A DNA stretch of 64,000 bases from Marinobacter azerbaijanicus. GTDB lineage: Bacteria > Pseudomonadota > Gammaproteobacteria > Pseudomonadales > Oleiphilaceae. Below the pieces are notes generated by a model. It saw only the letters and a program-made list of their open reading frames with translations, was not told the DNA's origin and searched no databases. Numbering within the stretch: the stretch's first letter is position 1; each line of letters begins with the position of its first letter. The stretch lies in assembly GCF_030250645.1 (NCBI RefSeq), contig NZ_JASSVS010000002.1:62001-126000 (forward strand), in the 5' to 3' direction. Position numbers and translations under genes: made by a program. This document shows, one piece after another, positions 8,301 through 16,414 of the stretch.

Positions 8301-10868
8301 ATGACGCGGAACTGGCTTCCAATTAAAACAACCCCGTGGACACTGGGCCTGCCACTATTGACCATACTGCTTCTACTGCAGGCTACTGCCGTTCCCGAGA
8401 GGGTGGACTTCTGGCTTTACGACACCCTGATTACTGCCAGCCCGGCAGAAGCCTCTGACGACGTTGTACTCGTCGCCATCGACGAACTCAGCGTGGACCG
8501 GCTCGGCCGCTGGCCCTGGCCGCGCGCCACACACGCCCGACTGATTGAAAAGCTGCACGACGCAGGCGCAAAAACCATCGTCTTCGATATTCTTTTCCCG
8601 GAACCATCGCCGGACGATCCCGAACTGGCAATGGCGATGCGCGAGCACGGCAACGTCATCCTACCGCTCCATCTGTCGCCACCATCCCGCAATTACCTGA
8701 TCAGCGAACAGCTGCCGGTTCCGGAACTGGCAGCCGCTGCATCGGCACTGGGCCACGCCCATGTAGAGCTGGACCAAGACGGATTGGCGCGGGGGGTTTA
8801 CCTGCTGAACGGGCTTGGAGACCAGCTATGGCCCAGCCTGGCCCTGGCGGCCTCCGGCAAGACGCTGCCATCGATAGACCAGGGCGAGGTGCCACCCTAT
8901 ACCAATGCAAGGCACCACTACAGGGCCATCCCACTGGCCGGTGGTGCCGGCACGCTGCCAACCTGGTCCTACACCGGGGTACTGGAACGCCCCCCGGCAC
9001 CGGAAATCTTCCGGGACAAGACAGTCTTTATCGGCGCCACGGCGCCCGGATTCGGTGACATCCTGCCCACGCCTTTTTCCGGGCTTCATCAACCCATGTC
9101 CGGCGTGGAATTCCACGCCAACAACTACTCCGCACTGGTGCAGGGCGAGCTGATCTCGAAGATCTCAACCACCACGGCCATTGGCCTGGCCATTGCTGTG
9201 ATTATTTTTCTGGCCATTGCCCTGCCCCGCATGAGGCCGACCAGGAGCATTATCCTGTGCCTGGGCTGCGTGGGGGTCCTGGCACTGGCACACGGGTTGC
9301 TGCTGTTGTACGCGCGGCTGTGGCTGCCGGTATCCCATGCCGTCATCATCCCGCTGCTGGCCTTACCGGTGTCCAGCGCCCTGCGGCTGGCCATGACCAA
9401 TCGCTTCCTTAACCGGCAACTGGACGAGCTGGCGCGAGGGCCCACTATGACCCTGCAGGAGCCCTCACGCAGGCATCCGCCGCAACTGCTCAGTCACTTC
9501 CAGGCCCTGTTCCAGCCCGAGGGCTGGCTGCTGGCCGAGGGTGATGAAATTATCAGCGCCTCCGGGCTGACGGAGTCCGATATTCCACCGCTGGAGAAGC
9601 CTGGTGAATGGGTTCACATCGGCGGCCAGAGCTGGATCAGCCTGACCCGCGGCGGACTTACCTACAAACTGGGTCTTGAACTGCCCAACGACCTGAGCCG
9701 TGTTGCAACCCAGCGATATCTGCGCCGCCTGCCTCTTGCCGCCATCAACAGACCGACCGACGAGCCCCGTCCGAGGGAGAACATTTCAGCCCGCATTGAA
9801 CGCGTGCGGCTGGCCACCGAGCGTATGAGCCAGATGCAGAAATTCATACGCCGAAGCTTTGAGCGCATGCCCGATGGCATTATTGTTACTGACGAACTGG
9901 GGGTCATCCGCTTTGCCAACGGCCATATCGAGGAATGGTTCCGCGAACCCATGCCCAGCCTCAATGGCATGCCCCTGGCCCGACTTCTGGAAGGTCACGA
10001 CCCGCGAGAGACCCCTCCCTGGCATGAAACCGTGTCAGAGACCCTGACCCTGACCCAGAGCCGCACCGTGGACCTGCGCATTCACAACAAGGACTTCCTC
10101 ATCCACTTTGCACCGTTTTCCCTGCCGGACAGCGACCAGAGTGGCATCATTGCCAACATCTCCGACATTTCCGAATTGCGCGAACAACAGCGCCAGCACC
10201 GGGAAGCCATCGACTTTATCTCCCATGACGTGCGCTCGCCTCTGGTGTCACAGCTGGCATTGATTGAACAACTGAAAAGAAACGGCGGCCAGGTGGAGCC
10301 GGAGCAGCTTGAGCAACTGGGCAAGCTGGCCAGGCGCAGCTATCACCTGGCGGAAGAGTTCGTGCAACTGGCCAGGGCCGAGCAGTTGACGGAAACACGC
10401 TTCTACGAATGCGAGTTCCTGGCCATTGTGGAAAATGCCAGAGACAGCGTCAGCGAGCAGGCTGCAGAGAAAGGCATCCACCTGGTGCTGCAGGGAACCG
10501 AGGATCTGTGGTTAAGAGGTAACGCGGAGTTGCTGGAACGGGCGGTCATCAACCTGCTGACCAACGCGGTGCAGTACAGCCCACCGGAGTCCACCATTCA
10601 TATTCAGGTATTCCAGGCCGGCCATCAGGCATGTCTGACCGTAAGTGATGAAGGTGAAGGCATTGCGCCAGAAGAACTCCCCCATCTGTTTGACCGCTAC
10701 CGGCGCCAGAAAAGCAGCGAGCTTTCGGGCAACCATGGCACGGGTCTCGGGCTCTCATTTGTCAACGTTGTGGTTGAGAAGCACCGCGGTGAGATCCACG
10801 TTCATTCCCGTTTGGGGGAAGGTTCGGCCTTTACCCTGAAATTACCGGTAACGCTCCATCTGGGGTAA
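8301..10868 (+). CDS. CHASE2-domain sensor histidine kinase
   Basis: An 855-residue membrane kinase. A first membrane helix (about 13-28) precedes a large extracytoplasmic CHASE2 domain (VDFWLYDTL...VVLVAIDELSVDRLGRWPWPR...FIGATAPGFGDILPTPF). Three closely spaced helices follow (about 290-360), then a PAS-like segment (MPDGIIVTDELGVIRFANG), HisKA with the phospho-acceptor at about H642 in FISHDVRSPL, and a HATPase with NAVQYS, DEGEGI and GTGLGLSF boxes. All catalytic motifs are intact. Upstream genes encode a response regulator and a LysM/FecR protein on the same strand, so the three genes probably form one envelope-sensing system. The stimulus is unknown. Confidence 0.93.
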   Translation: MTRNWLPIKTTPWTLGLPLLTILLLLQATAVPERVDFWLYDTLITASPAEASDDVVLVAIDELSVDRLGRWPWPRATHARLIEKLHDAGAKTIVFDILFPEPSPDDPELAMAMREHGNVILPLHLSPPSRNYLISEQLPVPELAAAASALGHAHVELDQDGLARGVYLLNGLGDQLWPSLALAASGKTLPSIDQGEVPPYTNARHHYRAIPLAGGAGTLPTWSYTGVLERPPAPEIFRDKTVFIGATAPGFGDILPTPFSGLHQPMSGVEFHANNYSALVQGELISKISTTTAIGLAIAVIIFLAIALPRMRPTRSIILCLGCVGVLALAHGLLLLYARLWLPVSHAVIIPLLALPVSSALRLAMTNRFLNRQLDELARGPTMTLQEPSRRHPPQLLSHFQALFQPEGWLLAEGDEIISASGLTESDIPPLEKPGEWVHIGGQSWISLTRGGLTYKLGLELPNDLSRVATQRYLRRLPLAAINRPTDEPRPRENISARIERVRLATERMSQMQKFIRRSFERMPDGIIVTDELGVIRFANGHIEEWFREPMPSLNGMPLARLLEGHDPRETPPWHETVSETLTLTQSRTVDLRIHNKDFLIHFAPFSLPDSDQSGIIANISDISELREQQRQHREAIDFISHDVRSPLVSQLALIEQLKRNGGQVEPEQLEQLGKLARRSYHLAEEFVQLARAEQLTETRFYECEFLAIVENARDSVSEQAAEKGIHLVLQGTEDLWLRGNAELLERAVINLLTNAVQYSPPESTIHIQVFQAGHQACLTVSDEGEGIAPEELPHLFDRYRRQKSSELSGNHGTGLGLSFVNVVVEKHRGEIHVHSRLGEGSAFTLKLPVTLHLG

Positions 10869-10896
10869 CAGCAAGGCCGATAGACACCATGATCCA

Positions 10897-11277
10897 TCAG
10901 ATTGTTTTACTCACCTGTTCTGAAGGCGCACTTACCAGGCCATCAACATCTTCCACCTGAATAGTGAAATACCAGGTACCGTAATCCAGATTGCCAATGG
11001 TGTACTCCATAATATTGGCGTCATCAATCCGGACAGCTTCAGTAAGCTCCTCAGGGTTCTGGCCGTAGCTGATGACATAACCGGACAGCTCGCCCATCTT
11101 TATGCCCTCGCCATTCGCGCGGGTTGCTGGCGCATTCCAGCTAAGCGACGCAGAATGCTCGCCATACTGGCCGCCCTGAGCAGAACTATCGGATGATCCC
11201 CCTCCACAGCCTGTAAGCACGACTCCCATTGCAAACGCGGCTATCCATGCCTTTGACATTTTAATGACGCGTTTCAT
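10897..11277 (-). CDS. Small fibronectin type III lipoprotein
   Basis: A 126-residue protein with a lipoprotein signal (residues 1-24, lipobox LTGC) followed by a GGGSSDSS linker and one fibronectin type III module (ASLSWNAPATRANGE...LSGYVISYG...YFTIQVEDVDGLVSAPSE). The start at 11277 gives a compact signal peptide; an upstream ATG at 11355 would add 26 residues with no signal character. Such modules usually mediate protein or carbohydrate contacts at the cell surface. It converges on the CHASE2 kinase gene 28 bases away. The ligand is unknown. Confidence 0.75.
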   Translation of the reverse strand: MKRVIKMSKAWIAAFAMGVVLTGCGGGSSDSSAQGGQYGEHSASLSWNAPATRANGEGIKMGELSGYVISYGQNPEELTEAVRIDDANIMEYTIGNLDYGTWYFTIQVEDVDGLVSAPSEQVSKTI

Positions 11278-11553
11278 AGGCTTTAAACACCAATATCCCG
11301 TCGAATTTGTGAAATTGTATAAAACGCCGGCGAGTATCGATGTGAAGGGTGTCATCGTGCCAGTTAAAAATTTGTCAATTTTTCGACAGGCAACGGTAAT
11401 GTAGTCGTGGAAACTACTGATAACTGGGCAATTTTTTGCCCGCCAGAAATAAACGGGAGGGAATTTTCGAGACCAAAGTATGAATCTTTCAGAAAAACGG
11501 GTGGGAGAGGGTTTGCATTGATTGCGGAGATATGGTTTCCGGGTGAGAGTGGT

Positions 11554-12192
11554 CTACCTGGCGCGATGCTGGCGGTCCAGCAGGCCTGTCACCTCAATTC
11601 TGCCACGGGACAGGCGCACCATATTGCGCCTTTCCAGCTCTTTCAGCAGGCGGCTGACCACCTCCCTGGCAGTACCGAGCTCGACCGCCAGTTCCTGATG
11701 GGTAATGACCACCGCCCCCCTTGCCGCACGCCCCAGCAGCCACTCTTCCAGCCGCTGATCCATGCGACGGAAGGCAACCTCTTCCACCAGTAACATCAGG
11801 TCATCCAGCCGGCGGCCATAGGACTCCATGATCCCCAGCCGGAAACCCGCAGACTGGTCCATCAGGCGATCAAACACCCCTCGGGGAATCATCACAGCCT
11901 CGGCGCCTTCCTCCACCACCGCCTCAGCACGGTAAGCGCGCCCGGTCATCAGGCAACCGATAGACAGCGTACAGATGTCGTCCGCCTCCATCCGGTACAG
12001 AACAATGCTGTGGCCGGACACGCCAGTCATCTGCACTTTTATTCTGCCACCCAGCACCAGCGGAAGCCCCTGGCAGTTCTGCCCCGCGCTGAACAGAACC
12101 TGCCCGGCCGGAAACTGCATCACCCGGACTTTTTCCAGGGTTTCCTTGCGAAGGGTATCGTTCAGAATATCGAGAATGCTATGACGGGCCAT
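11554..12192 (-). CDS. Crp/Fnr-family transcriptional regulator
   Basis: A 212-residue regulator with an N-terminal cyclic-nucleotide-binding-type beta roll (FPAGQVLFSAGQNCQGLPLVLGGRIKV...) and a C-terminal HTH (THQELAVELGTAREVVSRLLKELE). The recognition helix has the E-x-x-S-R arrangement known from FNR, so a TTGAT-like half-site is possible. There is no N-terminal cluster of cysteines, so an FNR-type 4Fe-4S sensor is unlikely, and the cAMP-binding residues of CRP are not evident. ATG 12192 is chosen over 12216 because the fold begins there. It is divergent from the DUF2892 gene, with a 22-bp inverted repeat between them (see separate entry). Confidence 0.88.
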   Translation of the reverse strand: MARHSILDILNDTLRKETLEKVRVMQFPAGQVLFSAGQNCQGLPLVLGGRIKVQMTGVSGHSIVLYRMEADDICTLSIGCLMTGRAYRAEAVVEEGAEAVMIPRGVFDRLMDQSAGFRLGIMESYGRRLDDLMLLVEEVAFRRMDQRLEEWLLGRAARGAVVITHQELAVELGTAREVVSRLLKELERRNMVRLSRGRIEVTGLLDRQHRAR

Positions 12193-12229
12193 GAAACGGA
12201 TCCTGTCTGGCGGCAAATAGGGGTTGAAT

Positions 12230-12251
12230 GTGACTTTATCACTGAAGTCAC
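12230..12251. promoter_or_regulatory. 22-bp inverted repeat, candidate Crp/Fnr-type operator
   Basis: Perfect 7-base arms GTGACTT and AAGTCAC are separated by eight bases, giving the overall length expected of a Crp/Fnr dimer site. The repeat lies between the divergent Crp/Fnr-family gene (start 12192) and the DUF2892 gene (start 12309). Autoregulation and control of the small membrane protein is the simplest reading. The half-site is not the FNR consensus TTGAT. Confidence 0.5.
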
Positions 12252-12308
12252 TGGTAACGCTGCTCTACCATCGGGTCATTACCTGACATCACCAAGGGAG
12301 AATGAGAG

Positions 12309-12497
12309 ATGACCAGAAACATGGGAACAGCCGACCGCACTATACGAGCCATTGTTGGTGTTGTACTACTGGCACTGGTATTCGTGGGGCCGCAAACAGC
12401 CTGGGGCTGGATTGGCATCATCCCGCTGGCAACAGCGCTGATGGGTAACTGCCCGGCTTACTCGCTGATTGGCATCAAGACCTGCAAGAACCAGTAG
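12309..12497 (+). CDS. DUF2892 (YgaP transmembrane-type) small membrane protein
   Basis: A 62-residue protein with the DUF2892 pattern: N-terminal GTADRTIRAIVGVVLLALVFVG, then WGWIGIIPLATALMGNCPAYSLIGIKTC, giving two membrane helices and a conserved cysteine in NCPAYS. In other bacteria this module stands alone or is fused to rhodanese (YgaP), with links to sulfur and cyanide/sulfide metabolism. Ribosome site AGGGAG precedes the ATG. An intrinsic terminator follows directly. Its neighbour is a divergent Crp/Fnr-type regulator, which may control it. Confidence 0.85.
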   Translation: MTRNMGTADRTIRAIVGVVLLALVFVGPQTAWGWIGIIPLATALMGNCPAYSLIGIKTCKNQ

Positions 12498-12509
12498 ACA
12501 TCCGAACGC

Positions 12510-12546
12510 AAAAAGGCAGATCATAATCCCCGGATCTGCCTTTTTG
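12510..12546 (+). terminator. Intrinsic terminator after the DUF2892 gene
   Basis: A 13-bp perfect stem (AAAAAGGCAGATC at 12510-12522 with GATCTGCCTTTTT at 12533-12545) with a 10-base loop. The A/T ends make it able to work in both directions. It resembles the terminator of the tRNA-fMet gene at 34.6 kb in core sequence. Confidence 0.85.
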
Positions 12547-12564
12547 TGTTAAGGAACAGGAAGC

Positions 12565-13494
12565 ATGGCTCAATTCGAATCCAGCGACGGCATGCAGGAT
12601 GTCCAGACCGTTGTTCGTGACCCCTTGCGGTTCAAGCTGAAACTCGACATTGGTGATCAGGCCTATTCCTCCCTGCGCCTGAAAAAATACCTCCTGGATA
12701 GCGTTGATGCAGCCAACGGAGCGACCACCGGTTTCCTGTTTGCAAAATCGTCCCTGGTCGCATCTACGTTTTTCGCCCCTTCAGGATTCCTTGGAGCACT
12801 GGGCATTGGAACAGCAGTCACCCCGGTGGGCTGGGCGATAGGTGCTGGCGTAGCCGGCGCGGGCCTGAGCCTGATCATCGGCAAGCGATTTGTAAGAGGC
12901 TCCTCTGATCGGGTTAAACAGATCCCCGACTTTATCAATACCCCGATGGATGTTCTGGCTACCGGCCTCTTCGACATGATTGCGACTCTCGGAATAAAGC
13001 TTGCCAGGATTGACGGAGAGTTCGTCCAGGAAGAGCGTGACTTCATCACACGCTATTTTGTCGAAGAATGGGGGTATGACCCACTCTTCGTTCAACAGGG
13101 CCTGAGACTGATAGAGGAACATTCAGACCAATACTCGGTAGAAGAAATCACCGAACAACTGGCCCGCTTTAAAAAGACCAACCCGGACTGCAACTATCGC
13201 TCTATGTCGAAAGAGATCATCACCTTCCTGCGCGGCATAGCAGAAGCAGACGGCAACCTGGATAAGCGCGAGAAAGTGGCCATCGAGAGGGTGGAAGCCA
13301 TATTTGAAGAGATCAATTCGATCACCGCAAACCTGTCAGAGACAGCCAGGGCCAGCGTGGAGCAGGTTTCCCGCTTTGGTAAATCCACGGTGAACGGACT
13401 TGGTTCAGGGCTTGTTGGTACAAAGCAAAGACTGCAACGATTAAAGACCAAATCACGTGAGAAGCTATCCCGACTGCGATCGAAAGACCAGTGA
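12565..13494 (+). CDS. TerB-like (tellurite-resistance-type) protein
   Basis: A 309-residue protein. A glycine- and alanine-rich hydrophobic stretch (about residues 65-112, with GALGIGTAVTPVGWAIGAG) may form a membrane hairpin. The central helical region (about 130-250) resembles a TerB domain, with acidic pairs ARIDGEFVQEERDF and AEADGNLDKREKVAIE repeated as in metal-binding TerB/DjlA-type modules. The basic C terminus (KTKSREKLSRLRSK) would stay cytoplasmic. TerB domains are widespread and do not by themselves indicate tellurite resistance. The gene is alone between a terminator and a convergent nuclease operon. Confidence 0.72.
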   Translation: MAQFESSDGMQDVQTVVRDPLRFKLKLDIGDQAYSSLRLKKYLLDSVDAANGATTGFLFAKSSLVASTFFAPSGFLGALGIGTAVTPVGWAIGAGVAGAGLSLIIGKRFVRGSSDRVKQIPDFINTPMDVLATGLFDMIATLGIKLARIDGEFVQEERDFITRYFVEEWGYDPLFVQQGLRLIEEHSDQYSVEEITEQLARFKKTNPDCNYRSMSKEIITFLRGIAEADGNLDKREKVAIERVEAIFEEINSITANLSETARASVEQVSRFGKSTVNGLGSGLVGTKQRLQRLKTKSREKLSRLRSKDQ

Positions 13495-13732
13495 ACCGAG
13501 ACATTACTCCGCCATCGCATTATTCACTAACACGACAATCCTCTTGACAATTGTTCATAGGGATTTTGCTGGCCGGGTCTGACTTTGTAGTGCCAAAACC
13601 CCTATCCCGTCTGCCCTGCCGCCGTTCCACAATTCATACCGATATTGTAGCCATCCGGCTGGTAACGACTCTCAAGCCAGTGCTTACCTTGGTCTGACGA
13701 TTCATTAACAGCGCAAGATGGGCAGTAATGTT
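13495..13732. other. Intergenic gap between convergent genes
   Basis: A stretch of 238 bases between the TerB-like gene and the SbcC-like gene. I see no coding frame with support. A TTGACA at about 13551 has no convincing -10 partner. No strong terminator hairpin was found for either gene. Confidence 0.5.
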
Positions 13733-16414
13733 TCATTGCGAGCTTCCAGTTAAAGATTCCGACGAGGTCAATCGCAAACCCTGCTCTTTCATCGCCAGAA
13801 TATCCCTAGGCACCACTCCCAGGTCACTCCATTTTTCCGGATGGCAGGTAAACAGCAGTATCTGGTGGCGGTTGGCTGCGTCGAACAGGATGCGCTTCAT
13901 GTCGTCCAGGCGGTCTGTGTCGCTGTGTACCAGCGTGTCGTCCAGTATCACCAGGGTGGGCCTTCCAGCTTCGCGCAGCAGGTCTGCGTAGGCCAGGCGG
14001 CTGATCAGCCCCATCTGTTCGCGGGCACCGAAGCTTAGTTCGTTGATCTGCCCAAGTTCGGTTCCCCGTGTGAATGTGCCGGGCCTGAGGTGTTCATCCA
14101 CTTCCAGGGTGGCCTGGGGGAACAGCAGGGAGAGGTAGTGGTCCAGGTGCTTTTGCAAGGGGGCCTGCAGTCGGCGGGTCAGTGCCTGCCGTTTTTCGGT
14201 CAGCAGGGTGAGCAGCAAGTCCAGCGCCTGAGCGCGGCGGCGCAGTTCCTGGTAGCGTCGGTTGCACTGTTCAAGCTCGGCCACTTTGTCGTTGCGCTGT
14301 TCTTCCAGGCCTTCGGCGCCCCAGGCTTCCAGCCTGACCTGTATATCCCTGAGCTCCCGTTGCCGCTCTTCCTGGGTCTGGCGCAGGTTGTTGATGCTAC
14401 GCTGGTAACGTTCGATGTCCTGTTTCAGGATCTCCGGGCGAGCCTGTGCTATTTCCTGTTCACGGGCTTGCAGTGTGGCTTCCAGGCGGCCCTGTTTCTC
14501 TTCGATGTCAGCCAGCTCTTTTGAGAGTGTCTGGAATTGTTTCTGGCGCTCCGGGTTTTGCACTTCGTCCAGTAGCTGTTGCCACTCGGCTTTGGCATTG
14601 TCTCTGGTCTGGCGGCGAGTCAGAAGCTCGGTCTGGTGCTTCCGCTCCTGGGCCTCGGCTTCGGCCAGACGGGTCTCGGCCTGGGCGCGCCCGGCTTCCG
14701 CTGAAGCAACGTCGGTTACCCGGGACTGGGCTGGCTCCGGCGCCGGGCTGTTGTGCAATTCGGTCTTTGCTTTCTGCAGCTGGGAGAGAGTTTCTTTCTG
14801 GTCCGCCAGCAGCTGATCATTGCCCACCGGCGCAACGGATTTCAGCAGTTCCCGGGTGTGTTGCAGCGTCCTTTCTGCAGCCTCATACGCCACCAAGCGA
14901 TGCTCCGCCTGCTGGACGGAGTCCACCCCCAGGGTTTTCATCTGTTCGGTCAGGCCCTGCTCAAGGGTGGAAAGCCTGCGGCGGGTACTCGCCAGGTCTT
15001 CGCCGCCGGGGGTAATTCCTAGTGTGCCGACACCCGGTATCTCCAGGCTGGAATCCTCCAGCAGCTGCCGATCGCCCCGCCCTTCCAGAGGCTCGTCATT
15101 CAGTACCAGCCTGGCATCCGGCTCAAGCTCCCAGGTCAGGCGGGTGGCAATGGTTTGCGAGCGGATGTTCTCTTCTTTCAGTTGGTGCTCTGTGTCTTTC
15201 AGGGCTTTCACGGCCCGGGCATCAATCTGGTTCTGCCGCGCCTGTTCTCTCGCTTTTTCCAGTTCCTGCTCGTACTGCCGGGCTTTCTCCAGGTTCTGGG
15301 TCAGCGTCCGGTTCTGCTGGTCCAACCGCTGGATGTCCTGCTCCAGTCGGGAGCGGGTTTCCTGCAGGCGGGCCTGTTCGACCTGTTTTGCGGCTGCTTC
15401 ATAAGCGGATTTTGCTTGCTGAACGCTGCTGGCAATTGACGGGCTGCGGGCCTCGGCCTGATCCAGTTCCCGTTGGGCTCTTTCCAGCTCTGCTTTACGC
15501 ACATCCAGTTTTCTGTTCAGGCTTTCCAGTTGTTCCTGGTTCTGCCGTAACAGTTGCTGCCTGCTCTGCAGGTGATTGAGGATCTCTTTTTCCTGGGCCT
15601 GCTGCTGCTCCAGTTTTTCGACCTGTCGGTACCGTTCCTTGGCCTGTTCAAGCTGCCGCTCGGCCTCTTCCCAGGGGCGTTCCTGCTGGGTGCGCTCGTA
15701 TTCCCGGGTCAGTTTGCCAAGGCGGTCTACCTGCTCCTGGTATTTCTGGATGCGGGCCTGGAGTTCATCGATTTCCTGCTGGTGTTCTTCCCGTTCCTGC
15801 TCCAGTTTCTGGTAATCGCCACGGGGCTTTCCCTTGGGGGTGAACAATTCACTCCAGCGGGTTTTGACCTGTTCGATCAATTCGTCGCCGCCAGTGCTGG
15901 CCACTTCGCCAACCAGGGAATTGAGCGCGGACTTCAGGTGGTCTCCGGCATGCTCCACCGCCTGCTCGATGTTCTGGCCGGTGCCCTGTTCAACCCAGAG
16001 CAGACCGGGCACACCCCAGTGCTCAGGCTTGCTGACACCCTTGGCGGAGAACTGGAAACCAAGCAGTTCCGCGAGTTTTTCTTCAGCCTCGTCTTCACTG
16101 TAGCTGGTTGAATCAATCCTGAGATCGCAGCGTTTGCGCTGAAGGAAGCTCTTTACCAGGTGCCAGGACTTCTGTTGGGCCTCAAAGTCCAGGGTGATGG
16201 TCGGGGCTGCGGCAGAGTCGCCCCAGGGCCGCAGGTCATCGACGGAGCTGGTGCGGTAGCGCTCGAAAAAGGCGGCGCGAATGGCCCGCACCAGGGTGCT
16301 CTTGCCGGACTCGTTGGGGCCGTGGATCAAGTTGAGGCCCGGTTGCAGGTCGTCCATCACAAATGGCTGCCGGAACTGGCGAAGCTGCTCCACCTGAAGT
16401 CTGCGGAGTTTCAT
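13733..16414 (-). CDS. SbcC/YhaN-like AAA ATPase of a nuclease complex
   Basis: An 893-residue SMC-like ATPase. The N-terminal Walker A is GPNESGKST (residues 32-40). Very long Gln/Glu-rich coiled coils fill the middle. The C-terminal half-site has the signature LSFGAREQMGLISR and Walker B TLVILDDTLVHSD. I see no CxxC zinc hook at the coiled-coil turn, unlike Rad50/SbcC, which favours a YhaN-like subgroup. It probably works with the metallophosphoesterase encoded directly upstream (ATGA overlap at 16411-16414) in processing DNA ends. Start MKLRRLQVEQLRQF is canonical for the family. Confidence 0.88.
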   Translation of the reverse strand: MKLRRLQVEQLRQFRQPFVMDDLQPGLNLIHGPNESGKSTLVRAIRAAFFERYRTSSVDDLRPWGDSAAAPTITLDFEAQQKSWHLVKSFLQRKRCDLRIDSTSYSEDEAEEKLAELLGFQFSAKGVSKPEHWGVPGLLWVEQGTGQNIEQAVEHAGDHLKSALNSLVGEVASTGGDELIEQVKTRWSELFTPKGKPRGDYQKLEQEREEHQQEIDELQARIQKYQEQVDRLGKLTREYERTQQERPWEEAERQLEQAKERYRQVEKLEQQQAQEKEILNHLQSRQQLLRQNQEQLESLNRKLDVRKAELERAQRELDQAEARSPSIASSVQQAKSAYEAAAKQVEQARLQETRSRLEQDIQRLDQQNRTLTQNLEKARQYEQELEKAREQARQNQIDARAVKALKDTEHQLKEENIRSQTIATRLTWELEPDARLVLNDEPLEGRGDRQLLEDSSLEIPGVGTLGITPGGEDLASTRRRLSTLEQGLTEQMKTLGVDSVQQAEHRLVAYEAAERTLQHTRELLKSVAPVGNDQLLADQKETLSQLQKAKTELHNSPAPEPAQSRVTDVASAEAGRAQAETRLAEAEAQERKHQTELLTRRQTRDNAKAEWQQLLDEVQNPERQKQFQTLSKELADIEEKQGRLEATLQAREQEIAQARPEILKQDIERYQRSINNLRQTQEERQRELRDIQVRLEAWGAEGLEEQRNDKVAELEQCNRRYQELRRRAQALDLLLTLLTEKRQALTRRLQAPLQKHLDHYLSLLFPQATLEVDEHLRPGTFTRGTELGQINELSFGAREQMGLISRLAYADLLREAGRPTLVILDDTLVHSDTDRLDDMKRILFDAANRHQILLFTCHPEKWSDLGVVPRDILAMKEQGLRLTSSESLTGSSQ

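Noticed and set aside
11401..11441. Two small hairpins between the lipoprotein and the Crp/Fnr-type gene
   Set aside because: GTAGT/ACTAC and GGGCAA/TTGCCC stems are short and lack a T-run outside the stem. A terminator cannot be supported.
12565..13494. Tellurite resistance gene
   Set aside because: Only a TerB-like domain is present; no terC, terD or terA neighbour, so a resistance call is not justified.
13551..13580. Promoter with TTGACA between convergent genes
   Set aside because: No -10 at 16-18 bases and no gene downstream.
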